Notes: generated from the letters alone by a model not told the origin. A DNA stretch of 64,000 nt from Apteryx mantelli (GCF_036417845.1 NC_090017.1:372001-436000), one strand, 5' to 3'; positions 1 to 43,084 are shown, counted from the stretch's first letter. Program-made: numbers and translations.

Positions 1-241
1 TCCACCACCTCCCTTCTTGTCCCAGCCCCCCCCAGCCCCCCTCCAGACCCCTGGGGTGGAGGCCACACGCGCACAACCCTATACGAGACACTGGAGAATC
101 CGCCACGTCCCCATCCCAGCCCCCCCCCCCCAGTTGCCCCAGTCCCTCCCCAGTTGCCCCTCCAGACCCCTGGGGTGGAGGCCACACGCGCACAACCCTA
201 TACAAGACACCGGAGAATCCACCACGTCCCTTCTCGTCCCG
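1..241. repeat. two-copy direct repeat, period about 119 bp
   Basis: A segment beginning CTCCAGACCCCTGGGGTGGA at 41 recurs almost unchanged at 160. The first 23 bases match 219-241 closely, so the window edge probably cuts a longer tandem array. No gene is visible in it. It lies just upstream of the VMO1 promoter. Confidence 0.75.
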
Positions 242-408
242 GTTCTCCCTGGTCCCTCCCAGTCCCTCCCAGTCCCTCCCAGTCCCCCCCAGTCTCCGCA
301 GCCCCCCCACCCCCACCCCAAGCCCCGGCGGCGGCAGGGCCCTGCTCCAGGCCGTCCCGGCGGCCCACGGCGGCCACGTGCCCCCGGGGCCTTTGCCCCC
401 GCGCGGGG

Positions 409-418
409 CTATAAAGGG
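409..418 (+). promoter_or_regulatory. TATA box of VMO1
   Basis: CTATAAAGGG lies about 35 bases upstream of the VMO1 start codon, leaving a very short leader. This is the only clear TATA box next to a gene start in the window. It fits a tissue-restricted secreted protein gene, whereas the other promoters are CpG islands. Confidence 0.7.
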
Positions 419-446
419 CAGTGGGGGCGCGCGGGGGGGCCCAGCC

Positions 447-2628
447 ATGGCGGCGTCCCCGGTGTCCCCGGCGTGGGTGGCCCTGGCCCTGCTGCTGCTG
501 GCCCTGTCCTGGGGGGGCCACGCCACCGTCAAGGACGACCTGGTGCAGATCTCCGTGGACAACGGGGGGCCGTGGGGCGAGTGGGGCGAGCCCGAGTTTC
601 TGCCCAAGGGCTCCTACGCCACCGGCTTCCAGCTGAAGGTGGGACGGGGACGTCGGGGGACACGAGGGGACACGGGGATGTGGGTGTGCGTGGGGACATG
701 GGGGACATTGGGGGACACGAGGGGACACGGGGATGTGGGTGTGCGTGGGGACACAGGGGACACGAGGGGACACGGGGATGTGGGTGTGCGTGGGGACAGG
801 GGGGACATTGGGGGACACGAGGGGACACGGGGATGTGGGTGTGCGTGGGGACAGGGGGGACATTGGGGACACGAGGGGACACGGGGATGTGGGTGTGCGT
901 GGGGACAGGGGGGACATTAGGGGACACAAGGGGACACGGGGGACACCAGGTGACACCCCCGCTCCGGTGCCCCCCAGGTCGAGCCCCCCCCAGGGCATCT
1001 TTCGGGATGACACGGCCCTGAACGGGATCCGGCTGCTCTGCGACGAGAAGGGCACCGTCACCTCCAGCGAGGGGCTGTGAGTGCCGGGGACGGGGGGGGG
1101 CCCGTGGGGTGGCCCTGTGGGGTGACGGCGGGGGCCATGGGGTGTCCACAGGGAGTGAAGGTGGGTGGCCCTGTGGGGTGACGGCAGGGGCCATGGGGTG
1201 CTCCTATGGAGTAAGAGGTTGGTGGCCCTGGGGTGTCCCCATGGGGTGATACTGGTGGCCATGGGGTGTCCCTATGGGGTGATGGTGGTGGCCACGGGGT
1301 GTCCATACAGGGTAGAGGTTGGTGGCCATGGGGTGTCCATAGGGAGGAGAGGTTGGTGGCCACGGGGTGTCCTGATGGGGTGACACTGGTGGCCATGGGG
1401 CATCCATAGGGGGTAGAAGTTGGTGGCCATGGGGCATCCTGATGGGGTGACACTGGTGGCCATGGGGCGTCCATAGGGGGTAGAGGTTGGTGGCCATGGG
1501 GTGTCCATAGGGGGTAGAGGTTGGTGGCCATGGGGTGACACTGTTGGCCATGGGGCGTCCATAGGGGGCAGAGGTTGGTGGCCACGGGGTCTCCATAGGG
1601 GGCGGAGGTTGGTGGCCATAGGGTGACACTGGTGGCCATGGGGTCTCCATAGGGGGTAGAAGCTGGTGGCCACGGGGTCTCCATAGGGGGCAGAGGTTGG
1701 TGGCCATGGGGTCTCCATAGGGGGTAGAAGTTGGTGGCCACGGGGCGTCCTGATGGGGTGACACTGGTGGCCATGAGGCGTCTATAGGGGGTAGAAGTGG
1801 TGGCCATGGGGTGTCACTGGTGGTCATGGGGTGTCCATAGGGAGGAGAGGTTGGTGACCATGGGGTGTCCTGATGGGGTGACACTGGTGGCCATGGGGTG
1901 TCCATAGGGGGTAGAGGTTGGTGGCCATGGGTGATGCTGGTGGCCATGGGTGTCACTATGGGCTTTCACAGGTAGCCACGGGGTCTCCATAGGGGGTAGA
2001 AGTTGGTGGCCATGGGGTGACACTGGTGGCCATGGGGCGTCCATAGGGGGTAGAAGTTGGTGGCCATGGGGTGTCCTGATGGGTGACAGTGGTGGCCATG
2101 GGGTGTCACTATGGGCTTTCACAGGTAGCCATGGGGTCTCCATAGGGGTAGAAGTTGGTGGCCATGGGGTGACACTGGTGGCCATGGAGTATCTGTAGGG
2201 GGCAGAAGTCGGTGGCCATGGGGCATCCATAGGGGGTAGGGGTTGGTGGCCACGGGGCGTCTATAAGGGGCAGAGGTTGGTGGCCACGGGGCGTCCTGAC
2301 GGGGTGACGCTGGCGGGTCCCCGCAGGTGGGGCGAGTGGTCGGCGGCGCGGGGCTGCGGGCGCGCCGGGCGCCTGGTGGCCTTCCGGCTGCGGGTGGAGG
2401 CGCCGCGGGGGCTGCGCGACGACACGGCGGCCAACGACCTGGAGGCGGCCTGCTCCGACGGCACGGTGGTGGCCGGCGCCGGGGGCCCGCGCGGCGCCTG
2501 GGGCAACTGGAGCGCCCGCCTGCCCGGCCGCCCGCGCCCTCTGCGGCCTCCGCACCCGCGTCGAGGCGCCGCAGCGCAGCCGCGACGACACCGGCCTCAA
2601 CGACGTCCTCTTCTACTGCTGCTCCTGA
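447..2628 (+). CDS. VMO1: vitelline membrane outer layer protein 1 (VMO1 family), 3 exons
   Basis: Exons are 447-638, 978-1076 and 2327-2628, about 197 codons (human VMO1 is about 202). The N-terminus is a hydrophobic signal peptide (residues about 8-25). Family motifs follow in order: [61 protein letters not shown], then [12 protein letters not shown] at the stop. Members are secreted beta-prism proteins, known from the hen egg vitelline membrane and from mammalian mucosal secretions. Splice phases fit the family, but the frame is broken twice. One C too many sits in the C-run at 984-991, after VEP. One extra base lies near 2520, between WSAR and [11 protein letters not shown]. In repeat 1 the usual Cys is Leu (PEFLPKG), and the other frame there reads FCP, which suggests a compensated pair of homopolymer errors. 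I infer consensus errors rather than a pseudogene, but cannot exclude decay. Confidence 0.87.
640..960. repeat. VMO1 intron 1 minisatellite
   Basis: About six tandem copies of a roughly 55-60 bp unit built on GGGGATGTGGGTGTGCGTGG plus GGGGACA runs fill the intron between the exon 1 donor and the exon 2 acceptor. Confidence 0.85.
1130..2290. repeat. VMO1 intron 2 minisatellite
   Basis: More than 1.1 kb of a roughly 34 bp unit, GGTGGCCATGGGGTGTCCAT plus AGGGGGTAGAGGTT, with variants that insert TGATGGGGTGACACT. It occupies nearly all of intron 2. A higher-order pattern (TCACTATGGGCTTTCACAGG at about 1953 and 2106) shows segmental duplication inside the array. Confidence 0.9.
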
Positions 2629-2774
2629 GGCGCCGCCCCCACGCGCCGGCACGCGCCGGACCGGGTCGGATCGGATCGGAACGGAACGGAACGGAACGGC
2701 CCCCAACGGCGCCGCGGCCGCTGCGGGGTCCTCGGCGGCCCCTGACCTCCCCTCGCCTCCTCCTGGCCGTCCCC

Positions 2775-3620
2775 ACGTCCTCGACTGTCCCTCGACTGTC
2801 CCTCAACCACCCCTTGACCGTCCTGGACCCTCAACCACCCTCAACCTCCCCTCAACCATCCCTGGACCCTCGGCCACCCTTGGCCGTCCCCAGGTCCTCG
2901 ACTGTCCCTCAACCATCCTTCAACCACCCCTCGACCTTCCTGGACCCTCGGCCACCCTTGGCCGTCCCCAGGTCCTCGACTGTCCCTCAACCGTCCCTTG
3001 ACCATCCTGGGCCTCCCCCAGCTTCTCTTCAACCTTCCCTGGACCCTTGGCCGTCCCCAGGTCATCAACTGTCCCCTCAACTGTCCTTCAACCATCCCTT
3101 GACCTTCCCTTGACCTTCCCTGGACCCTCAACCACCCTCAACCTCCCCTCAACCTTCCCTGGACCCTCGGCCACCTTGCCGTCCCCAGGTCCTCGACTGT
3201 CCCTCAACCGTCCTTCAACCATTCCTGGACCCTCAGCCACCCCAGGTCCTCAACTGTCCCTCAACCATCCCTTGACCATCCCTTGACCATCCCTGGACCC
3301 TCGGACATCCCCAGGTCCTCGACTGTCCCTCGACCGTCCCTTGACCTTCCCGGGACCCTCAACTACCCTCAACCTCCCCTCGAACATCCCTGGGCTTCCC
3401 CCAGCTTCTCTTCAACCATCCCTGGACCCTCAGCCACCCTCGGCCGTCCCCACGTCCTCGACTGTCCCTCAACCGTCCCTCAAGTGTCCCTTGACCATCC
3501 CTTGACCTTCCCTGGACCCTCGGCCGCTCTCAGCCATCCCCAGGTCCTCGACTGTCCCTCAACCGTCCCTTGACCACCCCTCGACCATCCCTGGACCCTC
3601 GGCCACCCCCGTGACCATCC
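2775..3620. repeat. C-rich minisatellite downstream of VMO1
   Basis: Irregular tandem units containing CTCGACTGTCCCTCAACC and CCTGGACCCTCGGCCACCC. Length varies through internal deletions and short CTTGACC or CAACC repeats. It may lie in the VMO1 3' UTR, because the first candidate poly(A) signal is at 4340. No coding evidence. Confidence 0.85.
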
Positions 3621-3689
3621 CTCGACCACCCTTTGGTGGCCCCCAGGCCCTCAACTGTCCCTTGACCTCCCCTCGGCCCCCTGTGGCCT

Positions 3690-4330
3690 CCCCCAGCCCC
3701 ACAGCTGCCCCCCCCCCAGCCCCACAACTGCCCTCTCGACCAGCCCTGGCCCCACAACTGCCCCCCCCCAGCCCCACAGCTGCCCCCTCGACCAGCCCCG
3801 GCCCCACAACTGCCCCCCCCCAACTACACAGCTGCCCCCTCGACCAGCCCTGGCCCCACAACTGCCCCCGCAGCCCCACAACTGCCCCCTCAACCAGCCC
3901 TGGCCCCACAACTGCCCCCCCCAGCCCCACAACTGCCCCCTCAACCAGCCCTGGCCCCACAACTGCCCCCGCAGCCCCACAACTGCCCCTCGACCAGCCC
4001 TGGCCCCACAACTGCCCCCCCAACCCCCACAGCTGCCCCCTCGACCAGCCCTGTCCCCACAACTGCCCCCGCAGCCCCACAACTGCCCCCTCGACCCAGC
4101 CCTGGCCCACAACTGCCCCCCCCCAGCCCCACAACTGCCCCCTCAACCAGCCCCAATCAACAACTGCCCCCTCGACCAGTCTCTGCCCCACATTTGCCCC
4201 CCGCCCCGCCCCACAACTGCCCCTTTGATCAGCCCCAGCCCCACAACCGCCCCCCCCGGCCCCACAGCTGCCCCCCTCCCACCGGCCCTGGCCCACAACC
4301 GCCCCCCCGGCCCCACAGCTGCCCCCCCGG
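3690..4330. repeat. 35-39 bp minisatellite
   Basis: Tandem copies of a unit with CCCCACAACTGCCCCC and CTCGACCAGCCCTGGCC. The unit encodes open frames on both strands only because it is GC-rich and nearly free of stop codons. Confidence 0.9.
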
Positions 4331-4339
4331 CCGCCCCTC

Positions 4340-4345
4340 ATTAAA
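4340..4345 (+). terminator. candidate VMO1 poly(A) signal ATTAAA
   Basis: ATTAAA followed by a GT-rich stretch (GCTTGTTCCTGCTTGG) is the first poly(A)-like signal downstream of VMO1. If used, the VMO1 3' UTR would be about 1.7 kb and consist almost entirely of minisatellite. No AATAAA is present before it. Confidence 0.35.
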
Positions 4346-4498
4346 CTCGTTCCAGCCAACAGCGCCGGTGCCGCTTGTTCCTGCTTGGGGGGGGGGGGGG
4401 GAACCGGACGCCTGGGCCCCCGGGGTGGGTGGGGCAGGGCGGGGGCGCCCGGACGCCTGGGCCCCCCCCTCCACCCCTGGACCTTGTCCCCACCCCGG

Positions 4499-4511
4499 GT
4501 TAACGATTAAC
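4499..4511. promoter_or_regulatory. HNF1-like palindrome
   Basis: GTTAACGATTAAC differs at one position from the HNF1 consensus GTTAATNATTAAC. It stands out in an AT-poor region, about 370 bases upstream of the first recognised exon of the unassigned small gene. It suggests, without proof, liver, gut or kidney expression. Confidence 0.4.
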
Positions 4512-4589
4512 GTCGCGGAGGGGGGGGCCGAGGGGGGGGGTGGGGCAGCGTCGGGCAGCGCCGGGGGGCAGCGGAGCCAGGGCCCCCCC

Positions 4590-4840
4590 CCGCGGTGAGG
4601 CCTGGGGGCGCCCGGACGCCTGGGCCCCCTGGGGGGGGGTTGGGGTCACCCGGACGCCTGGGTCCCCTCTGGGGGGGGGGAATCGGGGTCACCCGGATGC
4701 CTGGGCCCCTTCTGGGGGGGAGGATTGGGGTCACCCGGACGCCTGGGCCCCCTCTGAGGGGGGGGTTGGGTCACCTGGACGCCTGGGGCCCCTTCTGGGG
4801 GGGGGCTGAGGTCACCCGGACGCCTGGGCCCCCCCCCAAA
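4590..4840. repeat. tandem array of the CGGACGCCTGGG motif, 5' of the unassigned gene
   Basis: Six copies of a 45-50 bp unit, each with CACCCGGACGCCTGGG followed by CCCC(T)TCTGGGGGGG. This is one of the local arrays built on the window-wide interspersed motif, here in the forward orientation. Confidence 0.85.
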
Positions 4841-4865
4841 CGCTCCCGTCTCTCCTCTCTTCCAG

Positions 4866-6011
4866 CCCCTCCCTGCCGGGATGGAGAAGGGGCAGGTAAC
4901 CGGGGGGGGGGGGCCGCGGGGGGGGGGTCCCGGGGTCCCCCTCACCCCCCCTCACCCCCCTCTGTCTCTTCCAGCCCCCCCGGACGCCCCCGGCCCCCTC
5001 CGAGCCCCCCCAAAACGGCCCGGCCCCCCCGACCAGCCCCACGGCCCTGGGGGGTGAGAGCCGTGGGGGGGGGGATTGGGGGTCACGGGGGGGTTGGGGG
5101 GGCTCCTGGGGGGGGGTTGGGGGTCCCCTGAGGGGGAATCGGGGTCCCTGGGGGGGTTTTGGGGGGGGTCTGCCTGATTTTAGGGTGCCCTGGGGGGGGG
5201 ATCAGGGTCCCCTGGGGGGTATTGGGGTGTCCAGGAGGGTTTGGGGGGGGCTGAAGGGCATCTGGGGGGGGGCACTGGGGGGTTGAGGGGGTATTGGGGT
5301 GCGCAGGGTGGTCCTGAGGGGGACTTGGGGGGCCAGGGGGGTCCTGGGGGGCCCTGGGGGGTGATAGGGGGCTAGAGGGGGTATTGGGGGGCCGGGGGGG
5401 GTTCTGGGGGTATTGGGGGACTGTGGGGGGTCCTGGGGGGTGGGGGGGCCTTGGGGGGGGGTTTATTGGGGGTCTGGGGGGTGCTGGGAGGGTGTTGGGG
5501 GGTCCAGGGGGTTTATTGGGGACCTGGGGGGGGTCCTGGGGGGTTATTGGGGGTCCAGGGAGGTTTCTGGGGGGTCTGGGGGGTCCGGGGGGTTTCTGGG
5601 GGGTCTGGGGGGGTCCTGGGGGGTCTGGGGGGTCCGGGGGGTTTCTGGGGGGTCTGGGGGTTATTGGGGGTCCAGGGGGGGGTTCTGACGCCCCCCCAGG
5701 CCCCCCCTGTTTCCACATGTGCCGCCCCTCGCCCGGGGGGCAGCGGCTGCTGGCGGAGCTGCGGGCGCCCCCGGCCCTGCGCCCCACGCGCCGCCCCACG
5801 GCCCTCACCACCGTCTTCCGCGGCCCCCCGCCCCCCGTGAGTGCCGGACGCCTGGGCCCCCGCGGCGGGGGGGGGGGGGGGCTCCCGGACGCCTGGGCCC
5901 CGGGGGGGGCACCCCACTGATCCCTTGCCCCTCTTCCCTCCCCCTTAGAGACGCCACGAGGCCCCGGAGCCGGGGGGCGGGGGGGGGGTCGCAGCCGCCC
6001 CCCCGACCTGA
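4866..6011 (+). CDS. unassigned small proline-rich protein, 4 exons
   Basis: I do not recognise this gene. Four segments are linked by good splice sites in consistent phase: 4866-4895 (acceptor TCTTCCAG, ATG at 4881, donor GTAACC), 4975-5053, 5700-5836 and 5950-6011 (stop 6009-6011). The product from the ATG is about 97 residues. It has a proline-rich N-terminal half, one cysteine-containing stretch (PPCFHMCRPSPGG), then LLAELRAPPALRPTRRPT, and a Gly/Ala tail. The LLAELR...LRPT stretch resembles a WH2 actin-monomer-binding motif in outline only. AATAAA follows at 6182. The position between VMO1 and PSMB6 is where human carries GLTPD2, but I see no similarity to a glycolipid-transfer domain. 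The matching phases across three introns are the main support. An upstream non-coding exon is likely. Confidence 0.5.
5055..5690. repeat. G-rich low-complexity array in intron 2 of the unassigned gene
   Basis: Runs of GGGGGTCTGGGGGGTCC and GGGGGTATTGGGG make up the whole intron. Long G-tracts give it high G-quadruplex potential on the sense strand. Confidence 0.85.
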
Positions 6012-6181
6012 GCCACCCTCGGCTGGACCAAGGGACCCAGGCGTCCGGGTGACCCCCCCCGCCCCGGGGGACCCAGGCGTCCGGGTGACCCCCCGCCCCG
6101 GGGACCCAGGCGTCCGGGTGACACCCCCCCCCCCCCCCATTATTGGGGACCCCCCTGACAACCCCAGGCAGGAGCCGGGGC

Positions 6182-6187
6182 AATAAA
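6182..6187 (+). terminator. poly(A) signal of the unassigned gene
   Basis: AATAAA lies 170 bases after the proposed stop codon and before the PSMB6 promoter region. It is followed by TGTGTCTCCGCC, a plausible GU-rich downstream element. Confidence 0.55.
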
Positions 6188-6239
6188 GCGCTTGATTGAC
6201 AGCTGTGTCTCCGCCCCCTGGTGTGGGAGGGGCCATGGT

Positions 6240-6805
6240 GGGGGCGGGGCCTGTGCCCGGGTGATGTCACCGGAGGCGATGACGTCGCAGCCGCATTGCC
6301 ATGCTGGGTGATGTCGCGCTGCACAACAGGGGTGATTTGGGAGCGCTGTGGCAGGGCAGGGAGACGTCGGGGCGGTGTGATGATGTCACCTGCCGCAATG
6401 ATGTCATGCACAATGCGGATGCTGCTGCTTCTTAAGCCTTATGACATCATCGTTGTGATTCGCGCATGATGACGTCATAACACCAGCCCTAGCGTGCCAC
6501 GCTAAGCGCTGCAGGCGAGTCTCTTACAAGATGTCAGAGGCTACGCTGGTGACGTCATGCCGATACAGAAACACCCCAACGAAGGCGTTTTCGGCTGCCA
6601 CGCTGCCGCCAAGCGCGGCCGGCCGGGACGTCGCGAAAGCGCGGTGCCACGCCGCCGTAAAGCAGCGCACAGGCGGGGAGGAGGTAGAGGGGTGCGCGCC
6701 ACGCTGCCGCCAAGCGCGGCCGGCCGGGACGTCGCGAAAGCGCGGCGCTACCTCGCCGCAAAGCGGCGCGCGCGTTACGGCCGCGTCGCAAGGCGCGACG
6801 GGAAG
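6240..6805 (+). promoter_or_regulatory. PSMB6 promoter with CRE/ARE-like sites and a duplicated GC element
   Basis: Perfect CRE octamers TGACGTCA occur at 6470-6477 and 6550-6557, with half-site variants (TGATGTCA) around 6262, 6380 and 6409. TGACGTCGC at 6280 fits the TGACnnnGC antioxidant-response core that NFE2L1/NFE2L2 use at proteasome genes. A roughly 50 bp block beginning CCACGCTGCCGCCAAGCGCG appears twice, near 6597 and 6701, just upstream of the start codon. The base composition is less GC-extreme than its flanks. Site function is inferred from sequence only. Confidence 0.55.
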
Positions 6806-9904
<3,099 letters not shown>

Positions 9905-10004
9905 GGGGGGCGGTGGAGGGTCCGGGGTGGGAGGGCAGGAAGCTGGGGGAGGGAGGGGGGCAATTAATGGCCCCGGCTCGAGGGTCGGCGCCGCTGAGCG
10001 GGGC

Positions 10005-10010
10005 AATAAA
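10005..10010 (+). terminator. PSMB6: PSMB6 poly(A) signal
   Basis: AATAAA is 100 bases beyond the deduced stop codon, with no competing signal upstream, giving a short 3' UTR of about 120 bases. Confidence 0.85.
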
Positions 10011-10329
10011 CGGCACCCACCCACGCTGCCTCCGCTCTCTTGCGCCGCCCGGGGACCCCGGCCCGGACTCCTGGGTCCCCGTTTCCCCCTTCTTCCTCCC
10101 CCCCACCCGGACACCAGTGTCCCTTTTTCCTTCTTTTTTGCAGCATCTTGGGGTTCCTTCCATCACCCCTAAGTTTTGGGTTCCCCTGCGCTTTGCTCCC
10201 CTGGTTGGGATCCCCTGTCGCACCCCGGACGCCTGCGTCCTTGTGCTTCCCCCCCCCCCCCCAAATATTGGGGTTCCCCCTTCGCTGTCCTGCGCCCTTT
10301 CCTGATGGCTGGGTCCTTCTGCCCCTTTT

Positions 10330-10760
10330 ACCCCTGAATATTGGGGTGCCCCTTCCCCCCCTTACCTGGGTCCCTTTTACCCCTTTCCCCTCTCAGGTAT
10401 TGGGGTTCCCCTTCACCGTCCCTCTCCCGGACGCCTGGGCCCCTTTCCCACCCCTTCTCCCCTCAGGTATTGGGGTTCCCTTCACCGTCCCTCTCTCCCA
10501 GATGCCTGGGCCCCTTTTCCCCCCATTTTCCCCCTCAGGTATTGGGGTTCCCCTTCACCGTCCCTCTCTCCCGGACGCCTGGGCCCCTTTCCCGCCCCTT
10601 CTCCCTCAGGTATTGGGGTTCCCCTTCACCATCCCTCTCTCCCGGACGCCTGGGCCCCTTTTTCCCCCATTTTCCCCCTCAGGTATTGGGGTTCCCTTTC
10701 ACTTCCCCCCCCACCGGGGCCCCCTACTCCTTCCCCCTCTCAGTTATTGGGGTTCCCCAT
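10330..10760. repeat. minisatellite between PSMB6 and MINK1
   Basis: Five to six copies of a roughly 65-70 bp unit containing GGTATTGGGGTTCCCCTTCA, CCGTCCCTCTC and CCGGACGCCTGGGCCCC. The interspersed motif is here one component of a larger unit. There is no room for a gene such as PLD2 in this 1.3 kb interval. Confidence 0.85.
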
Positions 10761-10859
10761 CACTATTCCCCCCCCGGATCTCGGGGTCCCCCCTTTTCCC
10801 GGACACCTGGGTCCCTTCCCTTCCCCTCCCCCCCCCCACCCACCCCTCAGGCGCTTCGC

Positions 10860-11314
10860 CCGTGACGTCACCGTCTCCACACGCGGCGCGGGAAAAAAGG
10901 GGCGGGAACGGCCGCGCCCTCGCGCCTCGGGCGGGCGGGAGCGCGCGCGCCCCCCCTCCCATCCTCGGTTCCGCAGCGCGCATGCGCCGCGCCGCCGGGG
11001 ACCCGCCCCCGCCCCCCCTCCCGCGCCAGCGCCTGCGCAGTGCGCCCCGGCGGCGCCGCGCCTGCGCAGTGCGCCTCCTCCTCCTCCTCCTGCCCCCTCC
11101 CTCCCTCCCTTCCCCCGGCGCGCGGCCGCGCCTGCGCAGTGCGGTGGGTGGCGGCGCGGGCGCTGTCAGTCGGTGGCGGAGCGGCGGCCGCAGCGGGGGC
11201 CGCCCCGGCCCGTTCCCCCCCCCTTCCCCTCCCCATGGGGCCCCGCTGATCCCCCCCCCCCTTTTTATTCCCCTTTCCCCTTCGCCCCCGGCTTCCCCCG
11301 TCCCTCCCGCCGCC
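10860..11314 (+). promoter_or_regulatory. MINK1 CpG-island promoter with NRF1 cluster and CRE
   Basis: TGACGTCA lies at 10863-10870. A perfect NRF1 palindrome GCGCATGCGC lies at 10978-10987, followed by three copies of GCCTGCGCAGTGCG (near 11031, 11060 and 11130), each with an NRF1 half-site pair. There is no TATA box. The island runs into the MINK1 start codon with a GCCGCC Kozak context. Confidence 0.7.
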
Positions 11315-41447
<30,133 letters not shown>

Positions 41448-42545
41448 CGGCCACGGCCACGCCCCCGCCGGGGGGAGCCACGCCCCCTCCCCGCGGGCCA
41501 CGCCCCCCGGGCCCCACCCCTCCTGCTGCTCTCCGAGGGGAGGGGCGGGAAGAAGAGCCGTTTCCGCGGTGACGGCGTTTTGACTGACAGGCTGAAGCCC
41601 CGCCCTGGCTTTGCTCATGCCCCGCCCCCCTCGCTGCTGAACCCGGGACCGCCCCCTTCCCCCCCCCCCAACAACACCCCGCTGTGGGGCAGCTCCTGCT
41701 GTGGGTCCCCCCCCCTCGCCATGGGGCAGCTCCCACCGTGGGTCCCCCCCATTGCCGTGGGGCAGCTCCTGCCATGGGGCAGGTCCCATTCTGGGTCCCC
41801 CTTGCTGTGGGGCAGCTCCCGCCATGGGTCCCCCCCCCCCCTCATCACCGTGGGGCAGCTCCTGTCATGGGGCAGGTCCCATTCTGGGTCCCCCTTGCCA
41901 TGGGGCAGCTCCCACCATGGGTGTCCCCCCCCAACCCTTGCTGTGGGGCAGCTCCCGCTGTGGGTCGCCCCCCCCCCCGCTTGCCATGGGGCAGCTGCTG
42001 CTGTGGGGCAGGTCCCACAATGGGTGTCCCCCCCTCCCTTGCTGTGGGGCAGTTCCCACTCTGGGTCCCCCTTGCTGTGGGGCAGCTCCCACCATGGGTC
42101 CCCCCCCATCGCCATGGGGCAGCTGCTGCTGTGGGGCAGGTCCCGCTATGGGGCTGGGGCCCTCTGAGACCCTCCCCACCGTGGGGCAGCTCCCACCGTG
42201 GCTCCCCCCCCTCGCCATGGGGCAGCTGCTGCTGTGGGGCAGGTCCCGCTCTGGGTCCCCCCCCCCTCGCCATGGGGCAGTTCCCGCCGTGGGGCAGCTC
42301 CCGCCGTGGGTCCCGCCTCTCTGTATATTTTGCTTTAATTATTTTGTAACGAGACTCGTTAACGAAGCACTTTATGGCCCCGGGGCCGTGGGGCGCCCCA
42401 CGGTGTTGGGGGCGGGGCGGGGGGAGGGAGGGGGCGGAGCCCGGAGGGGGGCGGAGCCTCGCCGTGGGGCGGAGCCCGGGGCCACCCCACCCCCACCCCC
42501 CACCGTGGCCTTGAGACTCCTGTAATAAAGCACCAAACCGGGTCT
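41448..42545 (+). other. MINK1: MINK1 3' UTR
   Basis: About 1.1 kb from the stop codon to the poly(A) signal AATAAA at 42524-42529. The middle, 41690-42310, is a roughly 33-50 bp minisatellite (CCATGGGGCAGCTCCCACC plus GTGGGTCCCCCC). The stretch TGTATATTTTGCTTTAATTA at about 42322 is AT-rich unlike anything around it and resembles the conserved end of vertebrate MINK1 3' UTRs as I recall them. Confidence 0.8.
42524..42529 (+). terminator. MINK1: MINK1 poly(A) signal
   Basis: AATAAAGC followed by a GT-containing stretch (CGGGTCTTGCCC) ends the MINK1 transcription unit. The next array begins within 80 bases. Confidence 0.85.
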
Positions 42546-42599
42546 TGCCCCTCCCCCCCCTCGATCGCCTCGCCGGACGCCTGGGCCCCCTGGGGGGGG

Positions 42600-42990
42600 G
42601 AGGGGGGAGATTCTCCGGGGGCTCCTATAGGGCTGTGCTGGGGGGGGGGGGGATTCTCCGGGGGCTCCTATAGGGCTGTGCTGGGGGGGGGGGGGATTCT
42701 CCGGGGGCTCCTATAGGGCTGTGCTGGGGGGGGGGGGATTCTCCGGGGGCTCCTATAGGGCTGTGCTGGGGGGGGGGAATTCTCCGGGGGCTCCTATAGG
42801 GCTGTGCTGGGGGGGGGGGGGATTCTCCGGGGGCTCCTATAGGGCTGTGCTGGGGGGGGGGGGGATTCTCCGGGGGCTCCTATAGGGCTGTGCTGGGGGG
42901 GGGGGGATTCTCCGGGGGCTCCTATAGGGCTGTGCCGGGGGGGGGGGATTCTCCGGGGGCTCCTATAGGGCTGTGCGGGGGGGGGGGACA
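42600..42990. repeat. 42-43 bp minisatellite between convergent genes
   Basis: Nine to ten nearly identical copies of GATTCTCCGGGGGCTCCTAT plus AGGGCTGTGCTGGGGGGGG. Copies differ essentially only in the length of the G-run, which points to very recent expansion. Confidence 0.95.
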
Positions 42991-43084
42991 CATTCTCAGG
43001 CTGGGGGGGCGCATGGGGGGGGGCACGGGGGGGCAGGGGGCGTGCGAGGGACATGGGGGGGCGTGGGGGGGGCACGAGGAGCAC

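Noticed and set aside
5055-5690. Telomere-like or immunoglobulin-switch-like G-rich sequence
   Set aside because: No TTAGGG or GAGCT tandem units occur. It is an irregular GGGGTCTGG low-complexity intron.
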